Shown here: piece by piece, positions 42,814 through 51,672 of the stretch
Layout: each line of letters starts with the position of its first letter
Position numbering within the stretch: position 1 is the stretch's first letter
Assembly: GCF_000468035.1 (NCBI RefSeq)
Contig: NZ_KI260545.1
Span: 21,677-85,676 of the forward strand
DNA from: Selenomonas sp. oral taxon 892 str. F0426
Lineage (GTDB): Bacteria > Bacillota > Negativicutes > Selenomonadales > Selenomonadaceae
DNA: 64,000 nt
Direction of reading: 5' to 3'
Made by a program: the position numbers and the translations under genes
Notes under the pieces: model-generated
The model's input: only the letters and a program-made list of their open reading frames with translations
The model's database searches: none
What the model was told of the DNA's origin: nothing

Positions 42814-44439
42814 TTATGCCTCTCTGCGATCGAACGGTACCTGTCCAAGCTGCAGATCGGGGTTGTTCTCTCGGATCCAGCCGAGCGCCCACTCGTTGTT
42901 CACAAGGAGGACAGGGTTGCCGTTGCGGTCGTGGACGAACATGCCGCGATCCGCACCGCGCAGATCGGCGGGCGTGATCGTGCGCCCGTCGGGGAACGCG
43001 AGCCAGCGTGCCGTCTCGAACGGCTGCATCTGCATCGTGATCTCCGTATTGTACTCGTTCTTCAGGCGGTACTCGAGCACCTCGAACTGGAGGGTGCCGA
43101 CGGTGCCGACGATGTAGCTGTCAAGACCTGCGCCAACCTGCTCGAAGAGCTGAATCGCGCCCTCCTGCGTCAACTGCTCGATGCCCTTGACAAACTGCTT
43201 GCGCTTCATCGTATCCTTTGCCGCGACACGCGCGAAACGCTCGGGCGGGAACACGGGGAAGTCCTCGAATTTGAACTTGTGTGCAGGGTCACAGAGCGTG
43301 TCCCCAATACCGAATACACCTGGGTCAAAGAGACCGACGATGTCGCCGGGATACGCCGTGTCGATAATCTGGCGATCCTGCGCGAGGAACTGCTGCGGCT
43401 GCGCAAGCTTGATGAGTTTGCCCGAGGGCGCGTGCCAGACGCTCATATTGCGGTCAAACTTGCCGGACGAAATACGGATGAACGCAAGGCGGTCACGGTG
43501 CGCGGGGTTCATATTCGCCTGAATCTTGAATACGAAGCCCGAGAACTTCTCATCATCCGGCTCGATTACACCATCCGAGGAGATGCGCGGCGCCGGTGTT
43601 GGTGCGAGCCGAATGTACTCCTCAAGGAAGTTCTGCACACCGAAGTTCGTCATCGCCGAGCCGAAGAACATGGGAGTGAGTTCGCCCGCATCCACCGCCG
43701 CGCGGTCGAACTCCTCGCCCGCATCGCGCAGCAGCTCGATGTCGTCAAAGAGTGCGGCGGCAGCCTCCTCCCCGACGCGTTCCTTCCACGCGGGGTCGTC
43801 CATCTCGAACACCTCGGAGACGCGCGTCTCCTGCCCATGTGTCACGTCCTCGGCAAAGAGTTCGATCCGGTTTTTCTCGCGGTCATAAACACCGCGATAC
43901 GTCCCGTCCGTGCCGATTGGCCAGTTCATCGGATAGGAGCGGATGCCCAAAACATTTTCGAGTTCGTCCATCAGATCGAGCGGCGCCTTGCCGAAGCGGT
44001 CGAGCTTGTTGACAAAGGTGAAGATGGGAATACCGCGCTGACGGCAGACGCGGAAGAGCTTGCGCGTCTGCGCCTCAACGCCCTTCGCCGCGTCGATGAT
44101 CATGACGGCGCTGTCCACCGCCATCAGCGTACGATATGTATCCTCGCTAAAGTCCTGATGCCCCGGCGTATCAAGGATGTTGATGCGATAGCCGTCGTAG
44201 TCGAACTGCAGGACGGACGACGTGACGGAGATGCCGCGCTGCTTTTCGATCTCCATCCAGTCGGAGACCGCGTGGCGCTGCGTCTTGCGCGACTTGATCG
44301 AGCCGGCGAGATGAATTGCCCCTCCGTAGAGGAGCAGCTTCTCGGTGAGCGTTGTCTTGCCCGCGTCCGGATGCGAGATGATGGCAAAGGTACGGCGCTT
44401 CTCGATTTCACGCGCGAGTTCTTCTTTCAAATCTGCCAT
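42814..44439 (-). CDS. prfC: Peptide chain release factor 3
   Basis: A 541-residue translational GTPase that recycles RF1/RF2. ISHPDAGKTTLTEKLLLYGG is the P-loop, DTPGHQDFSEDTYRTL the G3 motif and FVNKLDR the G4 motif; the C-terminal GYRLKNEYNTEI part fits RF3 rather than EF-G. The start at 44439 has AAGGAGATTT upstream; an in-frame stretch of 32 residues before it is low-likelihood. Confidence 0.95.
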   Translation of the reverse strand: MADLKEELAREIEKRRTFAIISHPDAGKTTLTEKLLLYGGAIHLAGSIKSRKTQRHAVSDWMEIEKQRGISVTSSVLQFDYDGYRINILDTPGHQDFSEDTYRTLMAVDSAVMIIDAAKGVEAQTRKLFRVCRQRGIPIFTFVNKLDRFGKAPLDLMDELENVLGIRSYPMNWPIGTDGTYRGVYDREKNRIELFAEDVTHGQETRVSEVFEMDDPAWKERVGEEAAAALFDDIELLRDAGEEFDRAAVDAGELTPMFFGSAMTNFGVQNFLEEYIRLAPTPAPRISSDGVIEPDDEKFSGFVFKIQANMNPAHRDRLAFIRISSGKFDRNMSVWHAPSGKLIKLAQPQQFLAQDRQIIDTAYPGDIVGLFDPGVFGIGDTLCDPAHKFKFEDFPVFPPERFARVAAKDTMKRKQFVKGIEQLTQEGAIQLFEQVGAGLDSYIVGTVGTLQFEVLEYRLKNEYNTEITMQMQPFETARWLAFPDGRTITPADLRGADRGMFVHDRNGNPVLLVNNEWALGWIRENNPDLQLGQVPFDRREA

Positions 44440-44498
44440 AAATCTCCTTACGATTGTTGAATAATCATAGGAACTGCACTGCTGCAGCCTATCTTTTT

Positions 44499-44549
44499 GC
44501 CCCTTCCACCGCTCCGCGGTCCCCCTTCCCCGCAAGCGGGGCAGGCTTT
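44499..44549 (+). repeat. Two-hairpin intergenic repeat
   Basis: GCCCCTTCCACCGC-TCC-GCGGT (first hairpin, ACCGC/GCGGT) is directly followed by CCCCGC-AA-GCGGGG and CAGGCTTTG. The same two modules in the same order and orientation lie at 23794-23969, where they are separated by about 114 bases. It fills most of the gap between exonuclease III and prfC. Confidence 0.6.
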
Positions 44550-44558
44550 GAGGGATGC

Positions 44559-45314
44559 CTATTTCAAATTCAATGATACGGGGCAGTGATCGCTCCCGAA
44601 TATGTCTGCATGGATCTCTGCCGCCGCAATGCGGTCACGCAGCTCCTCGGAGACGAGGAAGTAGTCGATGCGCCACCCCGCATTCGTCTCGCGCGCATGG
44701 CGCAGATACGACCACCACGTATAGGCTCCCGTCTTGTCAGGGTACAGCGCACGGAAGGTGTCGACAAACCCCGCTGCCAAGAGTTCGGTGAACTTGCCGC
44801 GCTCCTCGTCCGTAAAGCCCGCATTCCGTCGATTGCTCTTCGGGTTCTTGAGGTCGATCTCCGTGTGCGCGACGTTGAGGTCGCCGCAGACGACGACGGG
44901 CTTCTTCGCACGCAGATCAAGCAGGAACGCACGAAACGCGTCCTCCCAGACCATGCGGTAGTCGAGCCGCGCGAGCGCGTTCTTCGAGTTCGGCGTGTAG
45001 ACGGTGACGAGGTAGAGTTCCTCAAACTCCATCGTGATGACACGCCCCTCGTGATCGTGTTCATCGATGTCGATGCCGCAGCTGACCGAGAGCGGCTTTA
45101 CGCGCGTAAAGATCGCCGTGCCGGAGTAGCCCTTTTTCTCCGCGCTGTAAAAATACTGCTCGTAGCCCGGCAGATCGAGGATCGCCTGCCCCTCCTGCAT
45201 CTTTGTCTCCTGCAGGCAAAAGGCGTCGGCGTCAAGTTTCTTGAAGGACTCCATAAAGTCCTTTTTCAGCGCGGCGCGCAGACCGTTGACGTTCCATGAT
45301 ACAAAGCGCATCAT
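44559..45314 (-). CDS. xth: Exodeoxyribonuclease III (AP endonuclease)
   Basis: A 251-residue AP endonuclease of base excision repair: RFVSWNVNGLRAAL, FCLQETKMQ with the catalytic Glu, VVCGDLNVAHTEIDLKNP and GSDHCPV with the final Asp-His. The start at 45314 (ATGATG) has GGAGGGAAGC upstream. Lies 11 bases after lepB. Confidence 0.94.
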   Translation of the reverse strand: MMRFVSWNVNGLRAALKKDFMESFKKLDADAFCLQETKMQEGQAILDLPGYEQYFYSAEKKGYSGTAIFTRVKPLSVSCGIDIDEHDHEGRVITMEFEELYLVTVYTPNSKNALARLDYRMVWEDAFRAFLLDLRAKKPVVVCGDLNVAHTEIDLKNPKSNRRNAGFTDEERGKFTELLAAGFVDTFRALYPDKTGAYTWWSYLRHARETNAGWRIDYFLVSEELRDRIAAAEIHADIFGSDHCPVSLNLK

Positions 45315-45325
45315 GCTTCCCTCCA

Positions 45326-45853
45326 TCAGAGTGTCTTATACTGCGAAATCGGCCAGAATACAAGGATCGCCTTGCCCTTGATGAGATCGTACGGCACAAA
45401 GCCGACATCGGCGAAGCGGCTGTCCTCGGAGTTGTTGCGGTTGTCGCCCATGACGAAGATGCGCCCCTCGGGCACGGTCGACTTCGGATACTCGCTGCGC
45501 GTCTTTTCGAGGATGTAGTCCTCGGTCAGCAGCTGATCGTTGACGAGCACGCGCCCCTCGCGGATCTCAACCGTATCGCCCGGCGTCGCAATCACGCGCT
45601 TGATGAAGTCGCGGCTCGGATCGCGCGGATACTGAAAGACGAGAACTTCGCCTTTCTCCGGCGTGCGAAAACGGTAGATGAATTTATTGACAACGAGGCG
45701 CTCCTCCGACTCAAGCGTCGGGCGCATCGACGGACCGTCGACGACATAGAGCTCTACGATAAACGTACGGATAAACATGGCAAGCGCGACGGCTATGACG
45801 ATGGAGACAATCCAGTCCTTGATCTCCGACGCGGTTGACGTTTCTTTTTCCAT
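45326..45853 (-). CDS. lepB: Signal peptidase I
   Basis: A 175-residue type I signal peptidase with one N-terminal membrane helix (residues 13-33). Catalytic Ser42 lies in VDGPSMRPTL and Lys85 in RDFIKRVIA; GDNRNNSEDSR is the later box D/E motif. Short, Bacillus-like form, with the active site outside the membrane. The ATG follows GGAGGTTTTT. A strong terminator separates it from rplS upstream. Confidence 0.94.
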   Translation of the reverse strand: MEKETSTASEIKDWIVSIVIAVALAMFIRTFIVELYVVDGPSMRPTLESEERLVVNKFIYRFRTPEKGEVLVFQYPRDPSRDFIKRVIATPGDTVEIREGRVLVNDQLLTEDYILEKTRSEYPKSTVPEGRIFVMGDNRNNSEDSRFADVGFVPYDLIKGKAILVFWPISQYKTL

Positions 45854-45882
45854 AAAAACCTCCTCTCATACGGCGAATACAG

Positions 45883-45912
45883 CAAAAATAGGGACTGCCG
45901 CAGCAGTCCCTA
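45883..45912 (-). terminator. Rho-independent terminator after rplS
   Basis: On the minus strand TAGGGACTGC-TGCG-GCAGTCCCTA is followed by TTTTTGC. It lies 12 bases after the rplS stop and 30 bases before lepB, so it could reduce read-through into lepB and xth. Confidence 0.85.
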
Positions 45913-45924
45913 TCCATCGTACAA

Positions 45925-46266
45925 TTAGCGCTTTTCCCGAATACGAGCTGCCTTGCCCGTGAGTCCGCGCAGATAGTAGAGCTTCGCACGGCGGACGATA
46001 CCGCGACGCGTCACCTCAATCTTTGCGATACGCGGGGAGTGCACGGGGAAGAGACGCTCCACGCCGACGCCCGATGCAATGCGGCGCACGGTGAAGGTCT
46101 CACGGACACCCGAACCCTGACGCGCGATGACAACGCCCTCGAACACCTGAATGCGCTCGCGCGTGCCCTCGACGATACGCGCATGGACGCGAACCGTATC
46201 GCCCGGCGCAAACTTCGGGATGTCGGAGCGAAGCTGCTCCTTCTCAAGGATCTCGATGATATTCAT
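45925..46266 (-). CDS. rplS: 50S ribosomal protein L19
   Basis: A 113-residue L19: [68 protein letters not shown] is the full family pattern. It stands first in its operon with its own promoter, without trmD or rimM immediately upstream. The ATG follows GAAGGAGGAAAAACT. Confidence 0.97.
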   Translation of the reverse strand: MNIIEILEKEQLRSDIPKFAPGDTVRVHARIVEGTRERIQVFEGVVIARQGSGVRETFTVRRIASGVGVERLFPVHSPRIAKIEVTRRGIVRRAKLYYLRGLTGKAARIREKR

Positions 46267-46341
46267 AGTTTTTCCTCCTTCGTTCGGATGTTCATAGCCG
46301 ACTCATGCCGCCCAGCGGACCATCCACACACATACCCAGTG

Positions 46342-46370
46342 ACTATAGCATAAGATGACGATTCGTGCAA
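46342..46370 (-). promoter_or_regulatory. Promoter of rplS
   Basis: Minus-strand TTGCAC (46365-46370) and TATAGT (46342-46347) with a 17-base spacer, giving a leader of about 70 bases before the L19 start. The leader contains a GC-rich GGTCCGCTGGGCGGC stretch that may fold. Confidence 0.65.
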
Positions 46371-46382
46371 GAAAAAATTTCC

Positions 46383-48173
46383 TCAGCGATCCCAAATTCT
46401 ACGGATGCCGGACTCCTCACGTGACTTTTCAAGCGGCTTCGCCTTCGGGCGCCGCGGCGGCATGTGCGCACGCCAGTCCGGCTCGCAGGTGATACAGTTG
46501 CGCCCGTTCTCCTTGGACTGGTAGAGCGCCGTATCCGCACGCTTCACCACATGGTCCATCGTATCCTCGTCCGTACCGTACCAAACGGCAACGCCGCCGC
46601 TGCACGATACCTTTATCGATGGATGGATTTGTGCCCCTGCAACCGCCTCGCGAATCGTATTCGCGAATGCCTCTGCCTCCGCTCCGTCGTAGTGAAGACA
46701 GAGCAGGATGAACTCCTCGCCGCCCCAGCGGATGAGGACATGCCGACGATCGAGAAAGCCGCTGATCGTCTGTGCAAAACCCACAAGCACGGCATCTCCG
46801 GCGTCGTGTCCGTAGGTATCATTGATGTTCTTGAAATGATCGATGTCAAACATGATGAGCGAAAACGGCTCCTTGATCTCCCGTGAGATCCGCATGAAGT
46901 CGCGCGTCGCCCCATGAAATTTATTCCGGTTGAATGCCCCTGTGAGCGGATCGATCTCCATACGCCGCGTTACCTCACTGACCTCATTCTCAAGGCTCAC
47001 AGAGAGTTCCGCAAGATAGCGCTCATGCGCCGCACGCTCCAAAATGAGCTGAACAATAAAGAAGCCGATCGTATAGATTCCAAAGGGGACGAGGTAGGTG
47101 CGCCACTCAAAGATACGATACTGAAGCCCCATCCCATCGATCACAGTAAGTACTGAGAGCGTTCCGAAGGCCACAAGGAGCGATCGGCATCTTCGATTCC
47201 CGCCCGCATAGCTCATCCAAAGCCAATATGCAGTCATGAGTCCGCACACCAAAAGCACCGGGTAGTAAAGGAACCGCATGAGATAGAGTCCATTCTGTCC
47301 CACGAGTTCAAACAGCACTGCAAGGAATAGAATAAGTCCGTAGACGGTGGAAACGCGGACGATATATTGCTTATATCGCTCATCAATGACACTATGAATG
47401 AGAAAATTGGCACTAAGCGGGATAAGGTAGCCCGAAGTCACTTCCAAACTCCACCAAAATACTGGCCAGTCAAGCCAAAGAAGCACAACGCTCGAGGCGC
47501 TGAACATCCAGACGAAAAATACGGCCAAAACAACAATCAGCCGCAAATAGATGGCCTGCAGCTCCTTTTCCGTAAAGAAGTAGACCCCAAGCAGCATAAT
47601 AAAGATTAGAAGTGCTGTGATGCCGCTGACATAGGGGAAATCATAGAGAAAGAGGCCCTCAAGCTGGTGTACAGAACGATCCAGGCGTACGCGGTCGAAC
47701 TGCCCGAGCACCCAGATATTGTCCGAATGCAGCTGAATGTAAAGCTGCCGCCCGACCGCCCACGCAGGCAGGTTGACAAGATGCCACTTTCGCCCGTAGG
47801 AGACGTCATGCTGATTGAGATCACCGTACTGATAAATGGAGACACCGTCCAGGAAAATTTGGACAGCCTGATCTGTGGTGGTAAAGAAAAGACTCTCGTC
47901 CACGCCCGTATCCGACGGAATGTGCACCCGCAGCCATACATAGTGTGTTCCATCGGGAACAGCGACACCGAACCGCGGATTGAATGTGCGCCAACGCCCC
48001 TCATCTGTCGGGAAGGAGGGTACAGCCTTCACCGCCTTGTCTTGAAAAGCCTTCGTGTGTGGCTGCCAATACTCCCACGAGAGCGCAGAGGTCTCAGCGG
48101 AAACGGATTGGCTCATGCAGATAAACAGGGCAAAAAACAGCACCTGAACCAAGATGCCCCATCGACGATTCAT
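46383..48173 (-). CDS. Membrane diguanylate cyclase (7TM-DISM-like sensor plus GGDEF)
   Basis: A 596-residue c-di-GMP synthase. Signal peptide (LVQVLFFALFICMSQSVSAE), an extracytoplasmic sugar-binding-like sensor domain to about residue 180, seven or so membrane helices (about residues 195-390), a short coiled coil, then a GGDEF domain with DIDHFKNINDTYGHDAGD and the active site RWGGEEF. No RxxD inhibitory site is seen upstream of GGEEF, so product inhibition by c-di-GMP is probably absent. Start at 48173 with GGGAGGTGAGCGGAAC upstream. The input signal is unknown. Confidence 0.9.
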   Translation of the reverse strand: MNRRWGILVQVLFFALFICMSQSVSAETSALSWEYWQPHTKAFQDKAVKAVPSFPTDEGRWRTFNPRFGVAVPDGTHYVWLRVHIPSDTGVDESLFFTTTDQAVQIFLDGVSIYQYGDLNQHDVSYGRKWHLVNLPAWAVGRQLYIQLHSDNIWVLGQFDRVRLDRSVHQLEGLFLYDFPYVSGITALLIFIMLLGVYFFTEKELQAIYLRLIVVLAVFFVWMFSASSVVLLWLDWPVFWWSLEVTSGYLIPLSANFLIHSVIDERYKQYIVRVSTVYGLILFLAVLFELVGQNGLYLMRFLYYPVLLVCGLMTAYWLWMSYAGGNRRCRSLLVAFGTLSVLTVIDGMGLQYRIFEWRTYLVPFGIYTIGFFIVQLILERAAHERYLAELSVSLENEVSEVTRRMEIDPLTGAFNRNKFHGATRDFMRISREIKEPFSLIMFDIDHFKNINDTYGHDAGDAVLVGFAQTISGFLDRRHVLIRWGGEEFILLCLHYDGAEAEAFANTIREAVAGAQIHPSIKVSCSGGVAVWYGTDEDTMDHVVKRADTALYQSKENGRNCITCEPDWRAHMPPRRPKAKPLEKSREESGIRRIWDR

Positions 48174-48232
48174 GTTCCGCTCACCTCCCCTCAGAATTAT
48201 TCGTTCAAACATGAAGTGAACTTAATATTTTT

Positions 48233-49321
48233 TCAGGAGGAAAGTCCTAATAATGCTTGACGCACCATTTCCTCCGACACGTCGCTGTGCACGGAGACTT
48301 TCCCAATGGACTCGGCAAGCACCCAGTGAATCCGTCCAGCCACGGTCTTTTTGTCATGAAAGAGATCTTCGTACATCGCATCTGCCGTTGCGCCCTCAGC
48401 ATGAAGCGGCAATCCCATCGCACGGATCAGATCCTTCATGCGCACGCGCTCCTCGTCCGCGAGAAGCCCCATCTGCACACTGATGTCCGCCGCACCCGCC
48501 ATACCGATCGCGACCGCCTCGCCGTGCCGATAGCGCGCATATCCCGTCTCCTTCTCGATCGCGTGCGCAATGGTATGCCCGAAGTTCAGGATACGGCGGA
48601 GTCCGCCCTCGCATTCATCCTGCCGCACAACATCCGCCTTGATCTCGCAGGAGCGTGCAATCATATGCGTTGTTGCAGCGGGTTCCAGTGCGAGCACATC
48701 TATGCGGTGCTCTTCGAGCCATGCAAAAAAATCCGCATCGTAGATGATGCCATACTTGATGATCTCTCCAAGTCCTGTGGCTATCTCACGCGCGGGCAAG
48801 GTACGCAAAACCTCCAGATCCATAAAGACAGCATCAGGCTGATAGAACGCTCCGATCAGGTTCTTTCCGAGCGGGTGATTGACGGCAACCTTGCCGCCAA
48901 CACTCGAATCGACCTGTGCAAGCAGACTTGTCGGAATCTGGATGAACGGGACACCACGCATATACGTTGCTGCAACAAAACCAGTGAGATCTCCGACGAC
49001 CCCACCGCCAAGTGCAAAGATCGGCGAGCGTCGATCCAACCCCAGCTCAATGGCTCGCGTGAAGAGACACTCCGCCTGTGCGAGACTCTTCGAGGACTCC
49101 CCCGCAGGAATCGTAACGATCTCTGCCTCTACGCCGCCCGCTCCAAGAGCTGCCGCGATCTGCTCTGCACAGAGCGGACCGACATTCGCATCCGTAACGA
49201 TCATCCCGTGTGAAGAGTATCCTGCCGATCGGACAAATGCTGTGATTTCATCGGTGATGCCGTTCCCAATCACGATCGTGTAACTGCGTTCCCCGAGCTC
49301 TACTTCTACCCGCTGTGTCAT
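48233..49321 (-). CDS. aroB: 3-dehydroquinate synthase
   Basis: A 362-residue AroB of the shikimate pathway: FALGGGVVGDLTGFVAATYMRGVPFIQIPTSLLAQVDSSVGGKVAVNH covers the NAD-binding and active-site segment, and RILNFGHTIAHAIEKETGY the metal-binding histidines. Start at 49321 (MTQRVEVELGE) with GGAG nine bases upstream. Third gene of aroC-aroK-aroB. Confidence 0.95.
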   Translation of the reverse strand: MTQRVEVELGERSYTIVIGNGITDEITAFVRSAGYSSHGMIVTDANVGPLCAEQIAAALGAGGVEAEIVTIPAGESSKSLAQAECLFTRAIELGLDRRSPIFALGGGVVGDLTGFVAATYMRGVPFIQIPTSLLAQVDSSVGGKVAVNHPLGKNLIGAFYQPDAVFMDLEVLRTLPAREIATGLGEIIKYGIIYDADFFAWLEEHRIDVLALEPAATTHMIARSCEIKADVVRQDECEGGLRRILNFGHTIAHAIEKETGYARYRHGEAVAIGMAGAADISVQMGLLADEERVRMKDLIRAMGLPLHAEGATADAMYEDLFHDKKTVAGRIHWVLAESIGKVSVHSDVSEEMVRQALLGLSS

Positions 49322-49322
49322 A

Positions 49323-49844
49323 TCATTTTCTCCATATGCGAAGTGCATGCAGTACGTGTTCCGCAACTTCGAGCGGAGCTCTCCCGCTCGTGTCGACCGT
49401 GATATCTGCCCCCTCGTAGAGTCCTCGCCGCTCCTCGATCAGACGCTCGATTGCCCGTCGACGATCTCCCTCATCCGCCTGATCCAGTACGGGGCGCGCA
49501 CCACGTGCCGATGTGCGCTGGAGAATGGTGTCGACATCGGCCGTCAGTGCGACGAGAACCCCATTTTGACGAAGTATCGCTACATTTTCCGCATCCTTAA
49601 CCGTGCCCCCTCCCGTCGCAATGACGAGATTTGTGCGGCCAGCCGCCTCTCGCACAGCCTCCTTCTCGCGCGCACGAAAATATGCCTCACCGTATTCGGA
49701 AAACATCACAGGAATGCGCATGCCATGCTGCTCCTCGATCCTCTTGTCGAGATCGTGAAACGAACATCCAAGACGCGTGGCGAGAAGGCGTCCGACGCTT
49801 GTCTTGCCCGTCCCCATAAAACCGATTAATACAACATTCTTCAT
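49323..49844 (-). CDS. aroK: Shikimate kinase
   Basis: A 173-residue kinase: VVLIGFMGTGKTSVGRLLATRLG is the P-loop, FHDLDKRIEE the shikimate-binding Asp, and ATGGGTVKD the Gly-rich loop. The ATG at 49844 overlaps the aroC stop by 4 bases (ATGA) and has GAAGGG upstream; an ATG at 49856 would add 4 residues. Phosphorylates shikimate at the 3-position. Confidence 0.94.
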   Translation of the reverse strand: MKNVVLIGFMGTGKTSVGRLLATRLGCSFHDLDKRIEEQHGMRIPVMFSEYGEAYFRAREKEAVREAAGRTNLVIATGGGTVKDAENVAILRQNGVLVALTADVDTILQRTSARGARPVLDQADEGDRRRAIERLIEERRGLYEGADITVDTSGRAPLEVAEHVLHALRIWRK

Positions 49845-51010
49845 CCCTTCTGCCATCCCCTTTCCGTCCGTGCGCGATAGGCAGCAAGCGAGTGATGGAG
49901 GTCGGTCATCGTATCTGCGTGGAACTGTGTACAGATGGCATCCGCGAGGATAAAGGCAGCCATCGCCTCACCAACTACGGAGGCGGCGGGTACGGCACAG
50001 GCGTCGCTGCGCTCCTTGCTTGCCGAGACTTCCTTTCCCGTTGCAAGATCAACGGTGCGCAGAGGCGTCATCAGCGTTGGGATCGGCTTCATCGCCGCGC
50101 GAACGATGAGCGTCTCACCATTCGTCATGCCGCCCTCAAGTCCGCCCGCGCGGTTTGTTTGCCGATAGGGACGCCCGTCCTCGCCCATATAGATCTCATC
50201 ATGAATCTCACTGCCCGGCAGATGGGCACATGAAAATCCGGCACCAATCTCGACTCCCTTGATCGCCTGGATGGACATGACGGCACCGGCAAGCCGTCCA
50301 CCGAGACGACGATCCCACTGCGTATGTGAGCCAAGACCGATGGGCAGTCCTCGTACAATGATCTCGAAGACGCCGCCGAGCGTATCGCCCGCCGCCTTTG
50401 CCTCGTCAATGCGAGCCTTTATGCGTTCGTCTGCCGCACTGTCGCACACGTTCAGATCATCACTGTTCGTCACGCCGATATCCTCGTCGCGAATCGCCGC
50501 GCGGTCAACCGCCACGCCGCCGATCTCCGTCACATGGGAGGCGATCGTTACCCCCAGCGCCTCGAGCAGCTGACGGCAGACGGCACCGACGGCAACGCGC
50601 ATCGTCGTCTCACGCGCACTCGAACGCTCGAGAATATCTCGCGCATCATCACGCTCATATTTCAGTACACCAGATAGATCCGCATGTCCCGGCCGAACGG
50701 CAGTGACCTTTGTCCCTACAGGAGATCCAAAGGGATCCATGCGCTCCGTCCAGTTTGCAAAATCTCTGTTCACAACTTGCAGCGTGATCGGCGAGCCCAA
50801 TGTCTCACCGAAGCGCATCCCCGAAAGTACAAGGACGCGATCCGTCTCGATCTTCATCCGATCACCGCGCCCATAGCCGCGCTGACGGCGTGCAAGCTGT
50901 CTATCAATCGCCTCTCGCGTGAGCCGAAGCCCCGCCGGAATACCATCAAGAATGGCTGTCAGTGCCGCTCCATGCGACTCCCCTCCGGTAACAAAACGCA
51001 GCTGGCTCAT
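49841..51010 (-). CDS. aroC: Chorismate synthase
   Basis: A 389-residue enzyme that makes chorismate from EPSP with reduced FMN. GESHGAALTAILDGIPAGL, RPGHADLSGVLKY and RSSARETTMRVAVGA are its standard blocks. The ATG follows GGGGAGGAATTCTAC. First of the aroC-aroK-aroB run, 59 bases downstream of the pilus genes. Confidence 0.96.
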   Translation of the reverse strand: MSQLRFVTGGESHGAALTAILDGIPAGLRLTREAIDRQLARRQRGYGRGDRMKIETDRVLVLSGMRFGETLGSPITLQVVNRDFANWTERMDPFGSPVGTKVTAVRPGHADLSGVLKYERDDARDILERSSARETTMRVAVGAVCRQLLEALGVTIASHVTEIGGVAVDRAAIRDEDIGVTNSDDLNVCDSAADERIKARIDEAKAAGDTLGGVFEIIVRGLPIGLGSHTQWDRRLGGRLAGAVMSIQAIKGVEIGAGFSCAHLPGSEIHDEIYMGEDGRPYRQTNRAGGLEGGMTNGETLIVRAAMKPIPTLMTPLRTVDLATGKEVSASKERSDACAVPAASVVGEAMAAFILADAICTQFHADTMTDLHHSLAAYRARTERGWQKG

Positions 51011-51069
51011 GTAGAATTCCTCCCCATATTATATGCTCAATGATTCAGCAAGAATTTACCCCATCTGAA

Positions 51070-51666
51070 TTAAATTCGCTGTGTCTGAGGCTTTTCCTGC
51101 ATCGCTGCGGCCCTTCCGTCGATCTGATCCGTCTCTGCTCCACGCGCCGCAATCTTGACCTGAACGGCACAATGCAGCTCATCCCCCTCGGCACTGATGG
51201 AGAAGTCCCCAAACACAACGCAGCGCTCCGCCTCTTGTATGGAGTGAAGGAATGAAAGCACGTCAAAATAATTTCCGCGAAAACGCAGCTCGATCGGCTG
51301 AATCCATATGCCCTCGATCGTCTGCGGAGGCTGCGGAGCGAATCCCTCAATCACAACACCGCTGCGGACAGCAAGGCGCTCTATGCCATGCATGAAACTG
51401 CCCTGTCGGCCCTCCTCCGGCAGCGCTTCCAAAGCACGGGCATAACGCACATGCAGTTTTTCCTCCACCTGTCCATCCCGCAGCAAGTTTTGTTGATAGG
51501 CATCCACACGTGCATTCTGCGCCCGCAGAACATTTCGCTCAGCATGGATCGCTGTCCGCTGCGCCGCAAACAACGGCGACAGGACGAGAACATAGAGCAA
51601 AAGGAGCGCAAGGGCCCAAATCAGTGCAAGTTCGATGCGCTGCCGCTCTGAAAGCCGTTCCATCAT
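51070..51666 (-). CDS. PilO-like pilus/secretion assembly protein
   Basis: A 198-residue inner-membrane protein: a cytoplasmic stub, one membrane helix (LALIWALALLLLYVLVLSPLFA), a coiled-coil stretch (RTAIHAERNVLRAQNARVDAYQQNLLRDGQVEEKL) and a ferredoxin-like C-terminal domain (ELRFRGNYFDVLSFLHSIQEAERCVVFGDFSI). This is the PilO/GspM-type layout that forms the alignment complex with PilN. Start 51666 after a GGTGG; ATG and GTG alternatives lie within 6 bases. Last gene of the cluster. Confidence 0.75.
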   Translation of the reverse strand: MMERLSERQRIELALIWALALLLLYVLVLSPLFAAQRTAIHAERNVLRAQNARVDAYQQNLLRDGQVEEKLHVRYARALEALPEEGRQGSFMHGIERLAVRSGVVIEGFAPQPPQTIEGIWIQPIELRFRGNYFDVLSFLHSIQEAERCVVFGDFSISAEGDELHCAVQVKIAARGAETDQIDGRAAAMQEKPQTQRI

Positions 51667-51672
51667 GCCCAC

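Noticed and set aside
42931..44460. A 509-residue open frame antisense to prfC
   Set aside because: The release factor has all GTPase motifs; the opposite frame is Arg/Leu/Glu/Val-rich and without motifs.
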